Source: Chelativorans xinjiangensis
Lineage (GTDB): Bacteria > Pseudomonadota > Alphaproteobacteria > Rhizobiales > Rhizobiaceae
Assembly (NCBI RefSeq): GCF_009812055.1
Contig: NZ_WQNH01000007.1
Span: 62,001-126,000 of the forward strand
Length of the DNA: 64,000 nucleotides
Reading direction: 5' to 3'
This document shows positions 8,431 through 17,487 of this stretch, piece after piece (position 1 is the first letter of the stretch; each line of letters begins with the position of its first letter). Both the position numbers and the translations under genes were made by a program. Below the pieces are notes generated by a model. It was not told the DNA's origin. It did not search any database and saw only the letters and a list, made by a program, of their open reading frames with translations.

Positions 8431-9768
8431 ATGTCCGACATTGCGAAAGTTCATGACATCGAATGGTACTCCGACGTCCCTCGGTCGATCCGGAAGCAGA
8501 CGACCGTAGGCCTCGCACTCCTTGCCCTGACATTCGGGGGGTTCGGAGGCTGGGCGGTTACAGCTCCGCTTGCGGCGGCAGTCATCACGCAGGGCAGTTT
8601 CGTCGCCACTGGACAAAACAAGGTCATCCAGCATTTCGAGGGAGGGATCATCAAGGAAATCCTGGTCAACGAAGGCGATCGGGTCGAGCTCGATCAGCCA
8701 CTGGTACGCCTCGACGAGACGGCTGCGCTGGCCAGGGAACGGGAGCTGTTCTTGCGACGCATCAGGCTTGAGGCCATCGCCGCGCGGCTTACTTCCCAGT
8801 TCGCCGGATCCGATGAGCTGGTGTTTCCATCCCTCGTTGCGGACAATCAGGGCGATGTCGATATCGCTCCAATGCTGGAAGGGCAGCGGCTCAACTTTGA
8901 AGCCTGGAAATCCAAGCGTAACAGCGAGATAGCTTTGCTCGAGCGAAATATCGAGGCGTTGCGGTATCGCGCTGAAGGTTACGAAAAGCAGCGCGATGCG
9001 ATGGTCCTCCAGTTGAAGCTTCTGCGGGAAGAGGCGGAAGGGAAGGAGATCCTTTTGAAGAAGGGCCTGATGCGCAAGACAGAGATAAAGGCTATCCAGC
9101 GGGCGATCGCCGAAGCGAACGGCCAGATCGGCCGCCTGACGGCGGAAGTCTCCGAGACCCACTCACAGATCAGCAAACAAGAGCAGGAAATCATCCAGAC
9201 CGAGAGTACCTATCGGGAAGCCGCGCTCGATGAGCTGGAGGGCATCCAGGGGGAACTCGACTCCATTCGAGAGCAGTCTCGGGCAGCGGAAAACATTCTG
9301 CAGCGGGCGACGATCAACGCGCCAGTTGCCGGAACCGTGGTGCGGTTGAACTATCACACTCCAGGCGGCGTGATCGAGAGTGGTAAAGGCATACTGGAAA
9401 TCCTGCCAGCGGGAGCACCGCTCATCATCGAAGCACAGATACCGCGAACCGAGATCGACAGCGTGAGACGCGGGCAGAAGGCGACTGTGCGACTGACTGC
9501 GCTCAACCAGCGCACCACTCCCGTTCTGAATGGCGAAGTCTTTTACGTTTCTGCCGACGCGCTGCCGGGAGAGAAGGCAGCGCAGGATCAGGAAGTCTAC
9601 CTCGCACGCGTCCGCCTGCCTCCGAGCGAGATGGCAAGGGTCAGAGGTTTCTCTCCGACTCCAGGAATGCCGGCCGAAATCCTTATTCAAACAGCCGAGC
9701 GTACATTCTTCAGCTATATCACTAGGCCGATCGCCGACAGCATGTCGCGTGCATTCTCGGAGCGCTGA
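8431..9768 (+). CDS. type I secretion membrane-fusion protein, HlyD family
   Basis: A 445-residue periplasmic adaptor linking the ABC exporter to a TolC-type outer-membrane channel. One N-terminal membrane anchor lies at about residues 26-46. A lipoyl-like half (VIQHFEGG, then NEGDRV) follows, then a long coiled coil of Glu/Arg/Leu/Gln heptads (about 100-290), the second lipoyl half (INAPVAGTVVRLN) and a beta-barrel domain. It starts 13 bases after the exporter gene. No tolC-like gene is present in the window, so the outer-membrane channel must be encoded elsewhere. Confidence 0.93.
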   Translation: MSDIAKVHDIEWYSDVPRSIRKQTTVGLALLALTFGGFGGWAVTAPLAAAVITQGSFVATGQNKVIQHFEGGIIKEILVNEGDRVELDQPLVRLDETAALARERELFLRRIRLEAIAARLTSQFAGSDELVFPSLVADNQGDVDIAPMLEGQRLNFEAWKSKRNSEIALLERNIEALRYRAEGYEKQRDAMVLQLKLLREEAEGKEILLKKGLMRKTEIKAIQRAIAEANGQIGRLTAEVSETHSQISKQEQEIIQTESTYREAALDELEGIQGELDSIREQSRAAENILQRATINAPVAGTVVRLNYHTPGGVIESGKGILEILPAGAPLIIEAQIPRTEIDSVRRGQKATVRLTALNQRTTPVLNGEVFYVSADALPGEKAAQDQEVYLARVRLPPSEMARVRGFSPTPGMPAEILIQTAERTFFSYITRPIADSMSRAFSER

Positions 9769-9826
9769 CGACGAACGTTTTGTCGGCGCACTGCCGCCGA
9801 AGTGACTGATCTACCTCGCCACCGGG

Positions 9827-10615
9827 TCAGGAAAGGGGTGGCTTCCGCGCGCAGATGGCGTAGCGGTACTGCATCGCGCGCTCCAGCGCCTTGAGGAAGC
9901 CCATCCGCCGTGCCTGCGCGCGATGGATAGCGTCGAGCCGCGGGTCGATCACCGGTGCCTCGAAACCCGCCTCGTCGAGAAGTCTACTTACGTCTTCCGC
10001 TCTGACACCTTGGGAGAAGTAGACGCGGGAAAGGATGCTGCGATGCCTGGCCTGCAACCCTGAATCACTGTCGCTCGCAGGCTTTCCGAGGCGGAGCTTT
10101 TCAATTGCCTTGCGAAGACGGCTCGCCCAGTTTTCCGTGACGAAATCGCCGTCGATGATCAGCAGGTGCCCGCCGGGCTTCAAGAGCGAGAACCATTCGG
10201 CGAAGGCCGCCTGCGGGTCGACCAGCGTCCAGACAAGATGGCGGGTGACGATGACATCGTAGCTCTCCTTTTCTTCGAGCGTCCGTTCCGCGTCGCCCAG
10301 CAGAAAGCGAATGCCGCTTCCCCTTTCCACCGCCTTCGCGCGCGCCCTAGCGAGCATAGGCTCCGACCAATCAAGTCCGATGACGGCGAAGCCCAGGTCG
10401 TGCATGAGGTGTGAGATGACACCCGTGCCGCAGGCAAGGTCGAGCGCCCGCCGCCCCTCCCCCGGTCCCAGATGTTTTAGGAGCAGCCTGTGCCAGGCCG
10501 CACGCTCCTCTCCCGAAAAGATCTCATGCCCCACCGAGAGATCAAAAGTCTCGGCGCGCACCGACCAATAGTCGCGTATCTCCTCGCGCAACGAATAGTT
10601 GCCCTGCCCCGTCAT
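9827..10615 (-). CDS. class I SAM-dependent methyltransferase
   Basis: About 262 residues. Motif I LDLACGTG, followed by the acidic motif II residue in VIGLDWS, shows the SAM-binding Rossmann fold of the UbiE/COQ5-like methyltransferases. The frame also opens from a GTG at 10627. The ATG at 10615 is preferred because a GGGAGAGGGA stretch lies just upstream as its ribosome binding site. The gene is transcribed away from the iron-type ABC importer and shares its intergenic region, so it may act on the same ligand, for example a siderophore or chelator. The substrate is unknown. Confidence 0.8.
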   Translation of the reverse strand: MTGQGNYSLREEIRDYWSVRAETFDLSVGHEIFSGEERAAWHRLLLKHLGPGEGRRALDLACGTGVISHLMHDLGFAVIGLDWSEPMLARARAKAVERGSGIRFLLGDAERTLEEKESYDVIVTRHLVWTLVDPQAAFAEWFSLLKPGGHLLIIDGDFVTENWASRLRKAIEKLRLGKPASDSDSGLQARHRSILSRVYFSQGVRAEDVSRLLDEAGFEAPVIDPRLDAIHRAQARRMGFLKALERAMQYRYAICARKPPLS

Positions 10616-10638
10616 TCCCTCTCCCACTGTCTCATCAT

Positions 10639-10655
10639 TTTGGAATCGCTCTAAA
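10639..10655. promoter_or_regulatory. candidate Irr box (ICE-like)
   Basis: TTTGGAATCGCTCTAAA lies between the divergent methyltransferase and ABC genes. It differs at two of fourteen defined positions from the TTTAGAA-N3-TTCTAAA pattern that I recall for the rhizobial iron regulator Irr. The surrounding 100 bases are AT-rich compared with the rest. It fits iron-responsive control of both directions but is a single, imperfect site. Confidence 0.4.
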
Positions 10656-10725
10656 AGATATTTCTTGAGAAAAGAAGTCGTATTTTATAAGCCACCCACA
10701 CAATCAACTTTCAAGCGAGAGCGCC

Positions 10726-11865
10726 ATGGATTTCCGCAACGTCGCAGCAGGTACAGCGGCTGCCGTTTTCGTCGTCTTATCGCCCATGCTCGATGCGAGC
10801 GCCGAAGCGGTAGTGGTGACCGACGTCACCGGGCGTGAGGTCGAGGTCAACGTGCCTGTCGAACGGGTGATCCTGGGCGAAGGCCGGCAGATCTATCTGG
10901 TGGCGGCGCTCGACACGGAGGAAGCATTCAAGCGGATCGTAGGCTGGCGTGACGACTTCAAGAGCGCCGATCCCGACAACTACGCCCTTTATCTCGAAAA
11001 ATTCCCGCAGATGGCGGATTTGCCCACCTTCGGCGGCTTCAAGGACGGCACCTTCGATGTGGAGCAGGCGGTCTCGTTGAAGCCCGACGCCGTCGTCATG
11101 AACATCGAGTCGAAGCAGGCGACCGAGGACGCGAAATACATCGAGAAGCTTGCCGCCGCCGGCGTTCCGCTCGTCTATGTGGACTTCCGCGAGCACCCCT
11201 TTGCCAATACGGAGCCTAGCATGCGCCTGTTCGGCAAGCTTTTCGGCAAGGAGGAGCGGGCGGAAGACTTCATCGCCTGGCGCGCTTCCGAGATCGCACG
11301 CGTCACCGATGTAATCGAGAAGGCAAACCCGGAACGCCCGACCGTCTTCATTGAGCGTGCAGGCGGCTATTCGGAAGACTGCTGCATGAGCTTCGGCAGC
11401 GACAATTTCGGCAAGTTTGTCGAGATGGCGGGCGGCGAGAACATCGCCAAGGACATCATCCCCGGCACCTTCGGCACGGTGAACCCCGAGCAGATCATCG
11501 CCTCCGATCCCGATCAGTTCATCACCACCGGCGGCTGGTGGGAGGCCTACGTGCCGGGTGGCGCCTGGGTCGGCGTCGGCCCCGGCCAGGACGAGGCCGA
11601 GGCGCTGCGCAAGCTCAAGGGGCTAACCGAGCGTCCGGCCTTCACCGGTGTCAAGGCCGTGAAGAACGACCAGGTGCACGCCATCTGGCACCAGTTCTAC
11701 AACAGCCCCTATCAGTTTGTGGCCATCCAGCAGATGGCGAAGTGGCTGCATCCCGAGCTCTTCGCCGATCTCGACCCTGAGGCGACCTTCGAAGAGCTGC
11801 ACGAGAGGTTCCTGCCCGTCGCCTACAAGCCCGGCCACTGGGTTTCGCTCGCCGATGGCGAGTGA
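10726..11865 (+). CDS. iron-type ABC transporter substrate-binding protein (copy 1)
   Basis: A 379-residue periplasmic protein of the FepB/BtuF (TroA-like, COG0614) class, which delivers ferric chelates, cobalamin or related ligands to FecCD-type permeases. A Sec signal covers about residues 1-26, and the mature protein opens with the typical VTDVTGREVEV strand. An unusual vicinal cysteine pair, Cys219-Cys220 in GGYSEDCC, sits in the middle and is shared with copy 2 at 13746. The ATP-binding and permease genes follow directly. By eye the two binding proteins are identical at well over half of their positions. The ligand cannot be told. Confidence 0.9.
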   Translation: MDFRNVAAGTAAAVFVVLSPMLDASAEAVVVTDVTGREVEVNVPVERVILGEGRQIYLVAALDTEEAFKRIVGWRDDFKSADPDNYALYLEKFPQMADLPTFGGFKDGTFDVEQAVSLKPDAVVMNIESKQATEDAKYIEKLAAAGVPLVYVDFREHPFANTEPSMRLFGKLFGKEERAEDFIAWRASEIARVTDVIEKANPERPTVFIERAGGYSEDCCMSFGSDNFGKFVEMAGGENIAKDIIPGTFGTVNPEQIIASDPDQFITTGGWWEAYVPGGAWVGVGPGQDEAEALRKLKGLTERPAFTGVKAVKNDQVHAIWHQFYNSPYQFVAIQQMAKWLHPELFADLDPEATFEELHERFLPVAYKPGHWVSLADGE

Positions 11866-12931
11866 TCGGGCAGCCGCCACCGCGCTCGATACCGACGGGG
11901 GGCGCGGGCATTACCGCGCCCTCGTCTGGCGGCGGCAACTGATTCTCGCGGGCCTCGGCGCGGCCCTTCTCTTCAGTCTCTGCGTCGACCTGGCCCTGGG
12001 GCCCGCCCGCTATGGCCTTGGCGAGGTGGTGCAGGGGCTGTTCGCACCCGATACCGTCTCACAGCAGGTGCGCGTGGTCCTGTGGGAGATCCGCATGCCC
12101 GTGGCGCTGATGGCCGTCGTGGTCGGCGCGGCGTTGAGCGTCGCGGGCGCGCAGATGCAGACCATCCTCAACAACCCGCTCGCAAGTCCCTTCACGCTGG
12201 GCATTTCCGCCGCCGCCAGCTTCGGCGCGGCCTTGGCGCTTGCCTTCGGCGTGGTGCTCATCCCCGCGGCCATCGAATATGTGGTGCCGATCAACGCCTT
12301 CGTGATGGCGATGCTCGCCGCCCTCCTCATCCACATGCTGAGTGTCAAGCGCGGCGTGACGGTCGAGACCATCGTGCTGCTCGGCATCGCGCTGGTCTTC
12401 ACCTTCAACGCGCTCCTTTCCCTAGTCCAGTTCCTCTCGTCTGCCGAAGCGCTTGCGGCCGTCGTCTTCTGGACCATGGGCAGCCTGACCAAGGCCACCT
12501 GGCCCAAGCTCGGCCTCACAACGCTGGTGCTCCTGGCCGTCCTGCCCGTCTTCGCGCGGCGCGCCTGGGCGCTGACGGCGCTGCGGCTGGGCGAGGACAA
12601 GGCGGCGAGCTTCGGCATCAAGGTCTCGCGCCTCAGGCTGGAGACGCTTATGATGGTCAGCCTGCTTGCCGCCATTCCCGTCGCCTTCGTCGGCACGATC
12701 GGCTTCATCGGGCTCGTCGGCCCGCACATCGCGCGCATGATCATCGGCGAAGACCAGCGCTTCTTCCTGCCGGCTTCCGCGCTTTCGGGCGCGCTGATCC
12801 TGTCGGCCAGTTCCGTGGTCAGCAAGCTGCTCATTCCCGGCACGATCTTCCCGATCGGCATCGTCACATCGCTGATCGGAATCCCGTTCTTCATCTCCCT
12901 CATCCTGTCCAGTGCGAGGCGCTCATGGTGA
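11855..12931 (+). CDS. FecCD-family ABC permease
   Basis: About 358 residues with some nine to ten hydrophobic segments, and typical family stretches such as GAALSVAGAQMQ and LASPFTLGIS. It forms the inner-membrane channel for the binding proteins on either side. The frame is open further upstream, but that part is the out-of-frame image of the preceding gene. The ATG at 11855 overlaps the previous stop by 11 bases and begins a normal N-terminus (MASDRAAAT). It overlaps the next gene by 7 bases, showing tight coupling. Confidence 0.93.
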   Translation: MASDRAAATALDTDGGRGHYRALVWRRQLILAGLGAALLFSLCVDLALGPARYGLGEVVQGLFAPDTVSQQVRVVLWEIRMPVALMAVVVGAALSVAGAQMQTILNNPLASPFTLGISAAASFGAALALAFGVVLIPAAIEYVVPINAFVMAMLAALLIHMLSVKRGVTVETIVLLGIALVFTFNALLSLVQFLSSAEALAAVVFWTMGSLTKATWPKLGLTTLVLLAVLPVFARRAWALTALRLGEDKAASFGIKVSRLRLETLMMVSLLAAIPVAFVGTIGFIGLVGPHIARMIIGEDQRFFLPASALSGALILSASSVVSKLLIPGTIFPIGIVTSLIGIPFFISLILSSARRSW

Positions 12932-13776
12932 CGATCCAGCTCGAAACGCTCGGCGCGCGCTACGGTAGGAGGCTCCTGCTCGAAGACGTGACGACGCCGG
13001 CGTTCAAGGGCGGCGACATGGTGGCCGTGATCGGCCCGAACGCCGCCGGCAAGTCCACACTCTTCAAGCGTGTGGCCGGCCTTCTGTGGGGGCCGGGCAA
13101 GGTGCATGTCGAGGGCGCGCTTCGAGGGCGGAACGGCATCTGCTACATGCCACAGGACACCTCTGCCAACGCGGTGCTTACCGTCTATGAGTCCGTGCTG
13201 CTCGCCCGCAAGCAGGGGGCGGGCTGGTCCGTCGGCGACGACGATCTCGCCTGCATCGATGAGACGATGGAAGCGCTCGGCATTTCCGACATCGCTTTCC
13301 GGAACATCGGCGAGCTTTCCGGCGGCCAGCGGCAGCTCGCGAGCCTCGCTCAGACACTGGTGCGCGAGCCGGAGATCCTGCTGATGGACGAGCCGACCTC
13401 CGCCCTCGATCTTTCCCGTCAGGTGGAGGTGCTTGGCCTCATGCAGGGCCTTGCCCGCGCGCGCGGCATGATCGTGCTGGTCGCGCTGCACGACCTCAAC
13501 CACGCCCTGCGCTTCTGCGACCAGACGATGGTGGTTGCAAACGGCCGGCTCATCGCCTGCGGGCCCTCCTCCGACATCGTCACGCCGGCGCTGCTGCGCG
13601 AGGTCTATCACGTCGATGCACGCATCGAGCCCTGCTCGCGCGGGATCGGACACGTCATCGTCGACGGGGTGGCGGCCGAGCGCCGGACATTCGCCCCGCC
13701 CACCGCCAAAACCAGTATTCGCAATCCGGATCGGGAGAACAGGAAATGTGGAGAAATGGCCGCCCAGGCATCGTGA
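12925..13776 (+). CDS. iron-type ABC transporter ATP-binding protein (FecE-like)
   Basis: A 283-residue ATPase. Walker A is GPNAAGKST, the signature is LSGGQRQL, Walker B is LLMDEPTSALD, and a switch histidine follows in LHDLNHA. The start at 12925 overlaps the permease stop and gives a normal MVTIQLE N-terminus. The frame continues upstream only as a shadow of the permease. The C-terminus overlaps the start of the second binding protein by 31 bases, so the four genes are translated as one unit. Confidence 0.93.
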   Translation: MVTIQLETLGARYGRRLLLEDVTTPAFKGGDMVAVIGPNAAGKSTLFKRVAGLLWGPGKVHVEGALRGRNGICYMPQDTSANAVLTVYESVLLARKQGAGWSVGDDDLACIDETMEALGISDIAFRNIGELSGGQRQLASLAQTLVREPEILLMDEPTSALDLSRQVEVLGLMQGLARARGMIVLVALHDLNHALRFCDQTMVVANGRLIACGPSSDIVTPALLREVYHVDARIEPCSRGIGHVIVDGVAAERRTFAPPTAKTSIRNPDRENRKCGEMAAQAS

Positions 13777-14903
13777 AGGCCGCCACAGCGGCGCTGGTTG
13801 CGGCCGCCGGGCTCGCGCTGAATGTCTCCGGCGCCCTGGCTGAGATCGTGACCGTGACCGACGTGGCGGGCCGAAAGGTCGAGGTGAATGCACCCGTCGA
13901 GCGTGTCATCCTTGGCGAAGGGCGGCAGCTCTATATCGTGGCGGCCCTAGACCGGGAGGACCCGGCCGGGCGCATCGCCGGTTGGCGCAACGACCTCATC
14001 CAAGCCGACCCTAAAACATACGAAGCCTATCTGGCGAAGTTTCCGAAGCTGGCCGAAATCCCTACGTTCGCCGGCTATGAGGAAAGTCTGATCGACATCG
14101 AGACCGCGATCGCGCAGAAGCCCGATGTCGTGTTCCTGAACGTCGAGACCATGCAGGCGACCGCCGACGCACAGTATATCGAGAAGCTGGACGCGCTCGG
14201 CATTCCCGTCGTTTATGTCGATTTCCGCTACAAGCCGATGGAGAACACCGAGCCGACAATCCGGCTCTTCGGCAAACTCTTCGGGCAGGAAGAGCGCGCG
14301 GAGGCGCTGATCACCTTCCGCGAGGAACAGATCAGGCGAGTCACCGACGTGATCACCTCAGAGAACCCGGAACGTCCGGCTGTCTTCATCGACCGAGCCG
14401 GCGGCTATTACGAGGATTGCTGCCACACCTTCGGCAACGAGAATTTCGGCCGCTTCGTCGAGCTTTCCGGCGGCAGCAATATCGCGAAGGACCTGGTCCC
14501 GGGCACCTTCGGCCAGATCAATGCCGAGCAGGTCATCGCCGCCGACCCCGCCCACATCCTCGTCACCACCGCCGATTGGGAAGCTTATGTCCATGACGGC
14601 AACTGGGTGCCCGTGGGCCCGGGCGCGGACCAGGAAGACGTCAGGCGCAAGCTCTCATTCTATCCCACCCGCCCCGCCTATACGGGCATCGAAGCCCAGA
14701 AGACGATGGCGTTCCACGCCATGTGGCACCAGTTCTACAACAGCCCCTACCAGTTCGTGGCCGTCCAGCAATTGGCCAAGTGGTTCCATCCCGAGCTGTT
14801 TTCCGATCTCGACCCGGACGAGACCTTCCGGCAGCTACACGACGAGTTCCTGCAGATCGACTATCAGCCCGGCTATTGGGGATCACTGGCGGAGGTTGAA
14901 TAG
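13746..14903 (+). CDS. iron-type ABC transporter substrate-binding protein (copy 2)
   Basis: A 385-residue paralogue of the protein at 10726, with a Sec signal of about 33 residues ending in GALA. It keeps the vicinal pair Cys225-Cys226 in GGYYEDCC, the NIAKD and PGTFGQIN stretches, and the WHQFYNSPYQF motif near the C-terminus, all shared with copy 1. Both copies flank one permease and one ATPase, which suggests two binding proteins of different ligand preference feeding one channel. No TonB-dependent receptor is next to them. Confidence 0.9.
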   Translation: MWRNGRPGIVKAATAALVAAAGLALNVSGALAEIVTVTDVAGRKVEVNAPVERVILGEGRQLYIVAALDREDPAGRIAGWRNDLIQADPKTYEAYLAKFPKLAEIPTFAGYEESLIDIETAIAQKPDVVFLNVETMQATADAQYIEKLDALGIPVVYVDFRYKPMENTEPTIRLFGKLFGQEERAEALITFREEQIRRVTDVITSENPERPAVFIDRAGGYYEDCCHTFGNENFGRFVELSGGSNIAKDLVPGTFGQINAEQVIAADPAHILVTTADWEAYVHDGNWVPVGPGADQEDVRRKLSFYPTRPAYTGIEAQKTMAFHAMWHQFYNSPYQFVAVQQLAKWFHPELFSDLDPDETFRQLHDEFLQIDYQPGYWGSLAEVE

Positions 14904-15060
14904 GTCCGGGATTCGTTTCGGTTGCCGTGAGGAGGGCGTCGCCATACGCATCTTCCTAGCGCCCTTTGGCTTTAGCACATAGCGAGCGGGTCTACGCGGG
15001 CTTGCCACACGAGAGGAACCCCAGCACCGGATTGCGCGTTTCTTTCGCTCTGTCCGGAGT

Positions 15061-15425
15061 ATGAGAATGGCGCCGCGCCCCTACTGGAAAGGTTACCTCA
15101 AGCTCTCCCTCGTCACCTGTCCCGTGTCCCTGACGCCGGCCACCACCGAGCGTGAGAAGGTGCACTTCCATACGATCAACAGCGATACGGGGCACCGGGT
15201 TCGCAGCCGATACGTCGACGCGGAAACCGGCAAGCCAGTGGCCGACGAGGACGAAGTAAAGGGCTATAAGACCGATGAGGGACGCCACGTCATCATCGAG
15301 GACGAAGAGTTCCAGGCGGTGGGGTTGGAAAGCACCCGCACAATCGACATCGACCAATTCGTTGCCGCCGACACTATCGAGTGGATCTGGTACGACAAAC
15401 CCTACTACCTGATGCCCGACGACGG
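15061..15425 (+). pseudogene. truncated ku gene (N-terminal part)
   Basis: The frame encodes a clear Ku N-terminus (WKGYLKLSLVTCPVSL near residues 9-24, HFHTIN, TGHRVRSRY, DTIEWIWYDKPYYL) for about 121 residues and then stops being Ku near base 15425. The open frame runs on to 16581, but that continuation is the complement of the ligD remnant and not a protein. The C-terminal two thirds of Ku, with most of the DNA-encircling beta barrel, is gone. It points towards the ligD remnant, so the two lie tail to tail at a deletion join. Confidence 0.85.
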
Positions 15426-15429
15426 CGGC

Positions 15430-16464
15430 TTTCCAGAAATCTTCCCACGGATCTGCCTGGAGCGCGGCCAACCCCGGGGTATTCTCCACAGTGAAATAGT
15501 CCGGTCCGATCGCCGGGCTGAGCTCGTCCCAGTCAAGCGGCACCGAGACGGCAGCGCCAGGCCTTGCTCGTGTCGAATAAGGGGCGACGGCTGTCGCACC
15601 CCGGCCGTTGCGGAGATAGTCGACGAGGATCTTGCCCTTCCGCTTGGATTTGGTGACGGTCACGACGAAACGCTTAGAGCTGACTGCTGCCATTCCGTCG
15701 GCAAGACCCTTTGCGAAGGCCTTTACCGCATCCCACTCCGCCCGCGGCACGAGGGGTGCCACCACATGCAGGCCTTTGCCCCCGGAGGTTTTGACGAAGC
15801 TCTCAAGGCCGGCATCCGCCAGTCGCTGCTTCGGCAGTTCGAGCTTCTGTTTTTCCGAACTCTCGATTTTGCCGGTCTTGGACGACCAGCCCGGCGCCTC
15901 GCCTTCGAGTTCCTCGACCACCCTGCCGGTCTTCACAGATTCCGGCCTTTCATCGAGAATGTCCGGATCGTCCTCGCTGCGTGCAAAGTCATCGTTGCCC
16001 TTGATCAGCAGCCAGCTTTCCTTCTTCTCGCGTGGCTTATGGGCCATCCGCACCAAATGCCAGCGGCCACCGAGCTTCTCACCCTCGATCTCGAAGTCGA
16101 GGTGCCCCTTGGCATATCCCTTTTTTGCATTGCCGATTGGAGTCCAGCGGCCTCGGTCCCACACGATGACCATGCCTCCACCGTACTCACCCTTCGGAAT
16201 TGTGCCTTCAAAGTCGGCGTATTCGAGCGGGTGGTCTTCGACGTGGATGGCAAGACGCTTCTCGCCCGGCACCAGGCTCGGCCCCTTCGTTATCGCCCAG
16301 CTCTTCAGTACGCCGTCCATCTCCAGGCGCAGATCGTAATGAAGATGGCGTGCAGCATGCTTCTGGATGAGATAGCTGTCGCCGGTGGCCGCTTTCCCGT
16401 CCTTGCCGCGTGGCTCCGGCGTGGCCTTGAAGTTCCGCTTTTTGCGGTAGCTGCTCAGAGCCAT
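15430..16464 (-). pseudogene. ligD: ligD remnant: phosphoesterase domain plus polymerase C-terminus
   Basis: The start ATG at 16464 follows the ku stop by one base. The N-terminal 3'-phosphoesterase domain is complete (HLHYDLRLE, KGPS, HPLEYADFEG, IPKGEYGGG). Near base 15830 it passes directly into the last part of the polymerase domain (LESFVKTSGGKGLHVV, then VPLDWDELSP and DPWEDF). The whole ATP-dependent ligase domain and the catalytic N-terminal half of the polymerase are missing, which leaves roughly 345 codons of a protein that in rhizobia usually has over 800. The frame then runs into the complement of the ku remnant and stops at 14992. The phosphoesterase domain might still be made, but ligation is impossible. 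Confidence 0.88.
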
Positions 16465-16465
16465 T

Positions 16466-17314
16466 TTAACCGGCCTTGCGGCGCTGGGCCGGCTCGGCCT
16501 TCTTTCGCCTGGCGGTACTGGGCTTCTTCGATTGCCCCGTCTTGGCCCTGGCGCTCTCACGCAGCGCATCCATCAGGTTGACGACCTTGGTCTCCTTCGG
16601 CCGCTTCGGCGCCTTGATCTCGCGGCCCTCCATCTTCGCCTTGACCAGTTCGGCGAGAGCCTGGTCGTAACGGTCGTCGAACGCGCGCGGGTCGAAGTCA
16701 CCAGCCTTGGTTTCGATGATGTGCTTCGCAAGATCGAGCATCTCGCCCTCGATCTTCATCTCGGGCAGATCCTTGAACACGTCCGCTGCTGCACGGATTT
16801 CGTAATCGAAGTTAAGGGTGTTGGCGACCAACCCCGGCCCTTGGGCACGCAGAAGGACGGTGCGGACGCGCCGGAAAAGTACAGCGCGCGCAAGCGCTGC
16901 CACGTTCTTGCGCCGCATACCCTCTCTTATGACCGCAAAGGATTCACCGAGAATGCCGTCCGGTGGCGCCAGGAAGTAGGGCCGGTCGAAGTAGACCGTG
17001 TCGATATCCGGACATGGAATGAAGCCCTTGATCCGCAGTGTTTTGTCGCTCTCCGGAACCGCCTCGGCGATCTCTTCCGGCTGAAGGATCACATACTGGG
17101 CGTCGCCGGCCTCATAACCCTTGACCTGCCGGTCGCGCTCGACCGGTTCCTCCGTCTCTTCGTCGAAGTACTGACGGTGGACGCGATGGCCCGTTTTCCG
17201 GTTCAGCACGTGAAAAGAGATGCGTTTCGATGTTGTTACGCCGGCATAGAGCGAGACCGGGAAGGCCAGCTCGGCCAGCTTCACATATCCTTTCCATGTT
17301 GCCCTGGGCGCCAT
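16466..17314 (-). CDS. ku: Ku protein, non-homologous end joining
   Basis: A 282-residue bacterial Ku of normal length. It binds double-strand ends as a homodimer and recruits LigD. The start MAPRATWKGY at 17314 matches the family N-terminus; the frame is open 24 codons further upstream but without family sequence. Typical stretches are HRVHRQYFDEET, VYFDRPYFLAP and the C-terminal FDDRYDQALAELV. The tail is Lys/Arg/Ala-rich, as in Ku proteins that carry DNA-binding tails. It is followed by the broken ligD in the same operon, so end joining would need another ligase in the genome. Confidence 0.93.
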   Translation of the reverse strand: MAPRATWKGYVKLAELAFPVSLYAGVTTSKRISFHVLNRKTGHRVHRQYFDEETEEPVERDRQVKGYEAGDAQYVILQPEEIAEAVPESDKTLRIKGFIPCPDIDTVYFDRPYFLAPPDGILGESFAVIREGMRRKNVAALARAVLFRRVRTVLLRAQGPGLVANTLNFDYEIRAAADVFKDLPEMKIEGEMLDLAKHIIETKAGDFDPRAFDDRYDQALAELVKAKMEGREIKAPKRPKETKVVNLMDALRESARAKTGQSKKPSTARRKKAEPAQRRKAG

Positions 17315-17487
17315 GGCGTCAACTCCACTCAATTCACGCAAAGTCAACGACTGCCGGCTAGAGATGTTCCGCTGGCACCTCTCCAATGCCAGGCCGGTTC
17401 AAGGCAGAATCCGGCCTGCGTCCTCCTCGTGCGGTTTGGTTCCAAAATGGAAAGACCGGCGCCCTTCGCGCGCCCCGGGGGAAACAC

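Noticed and set aside
12010-13893. 627-codon minus-strand open frame
   Set aside because: It is antisense to the permease and ATPase genes, His/Arg/Ala-rich, without any motif. It is a high-GC shadow.
15061-16581. A single 506-codon plus-strand frame starting with Ku
   Set aside because: Only the first 121 codons are Ku. The rest is the exact complement of the ligD remnant and has no protein character.
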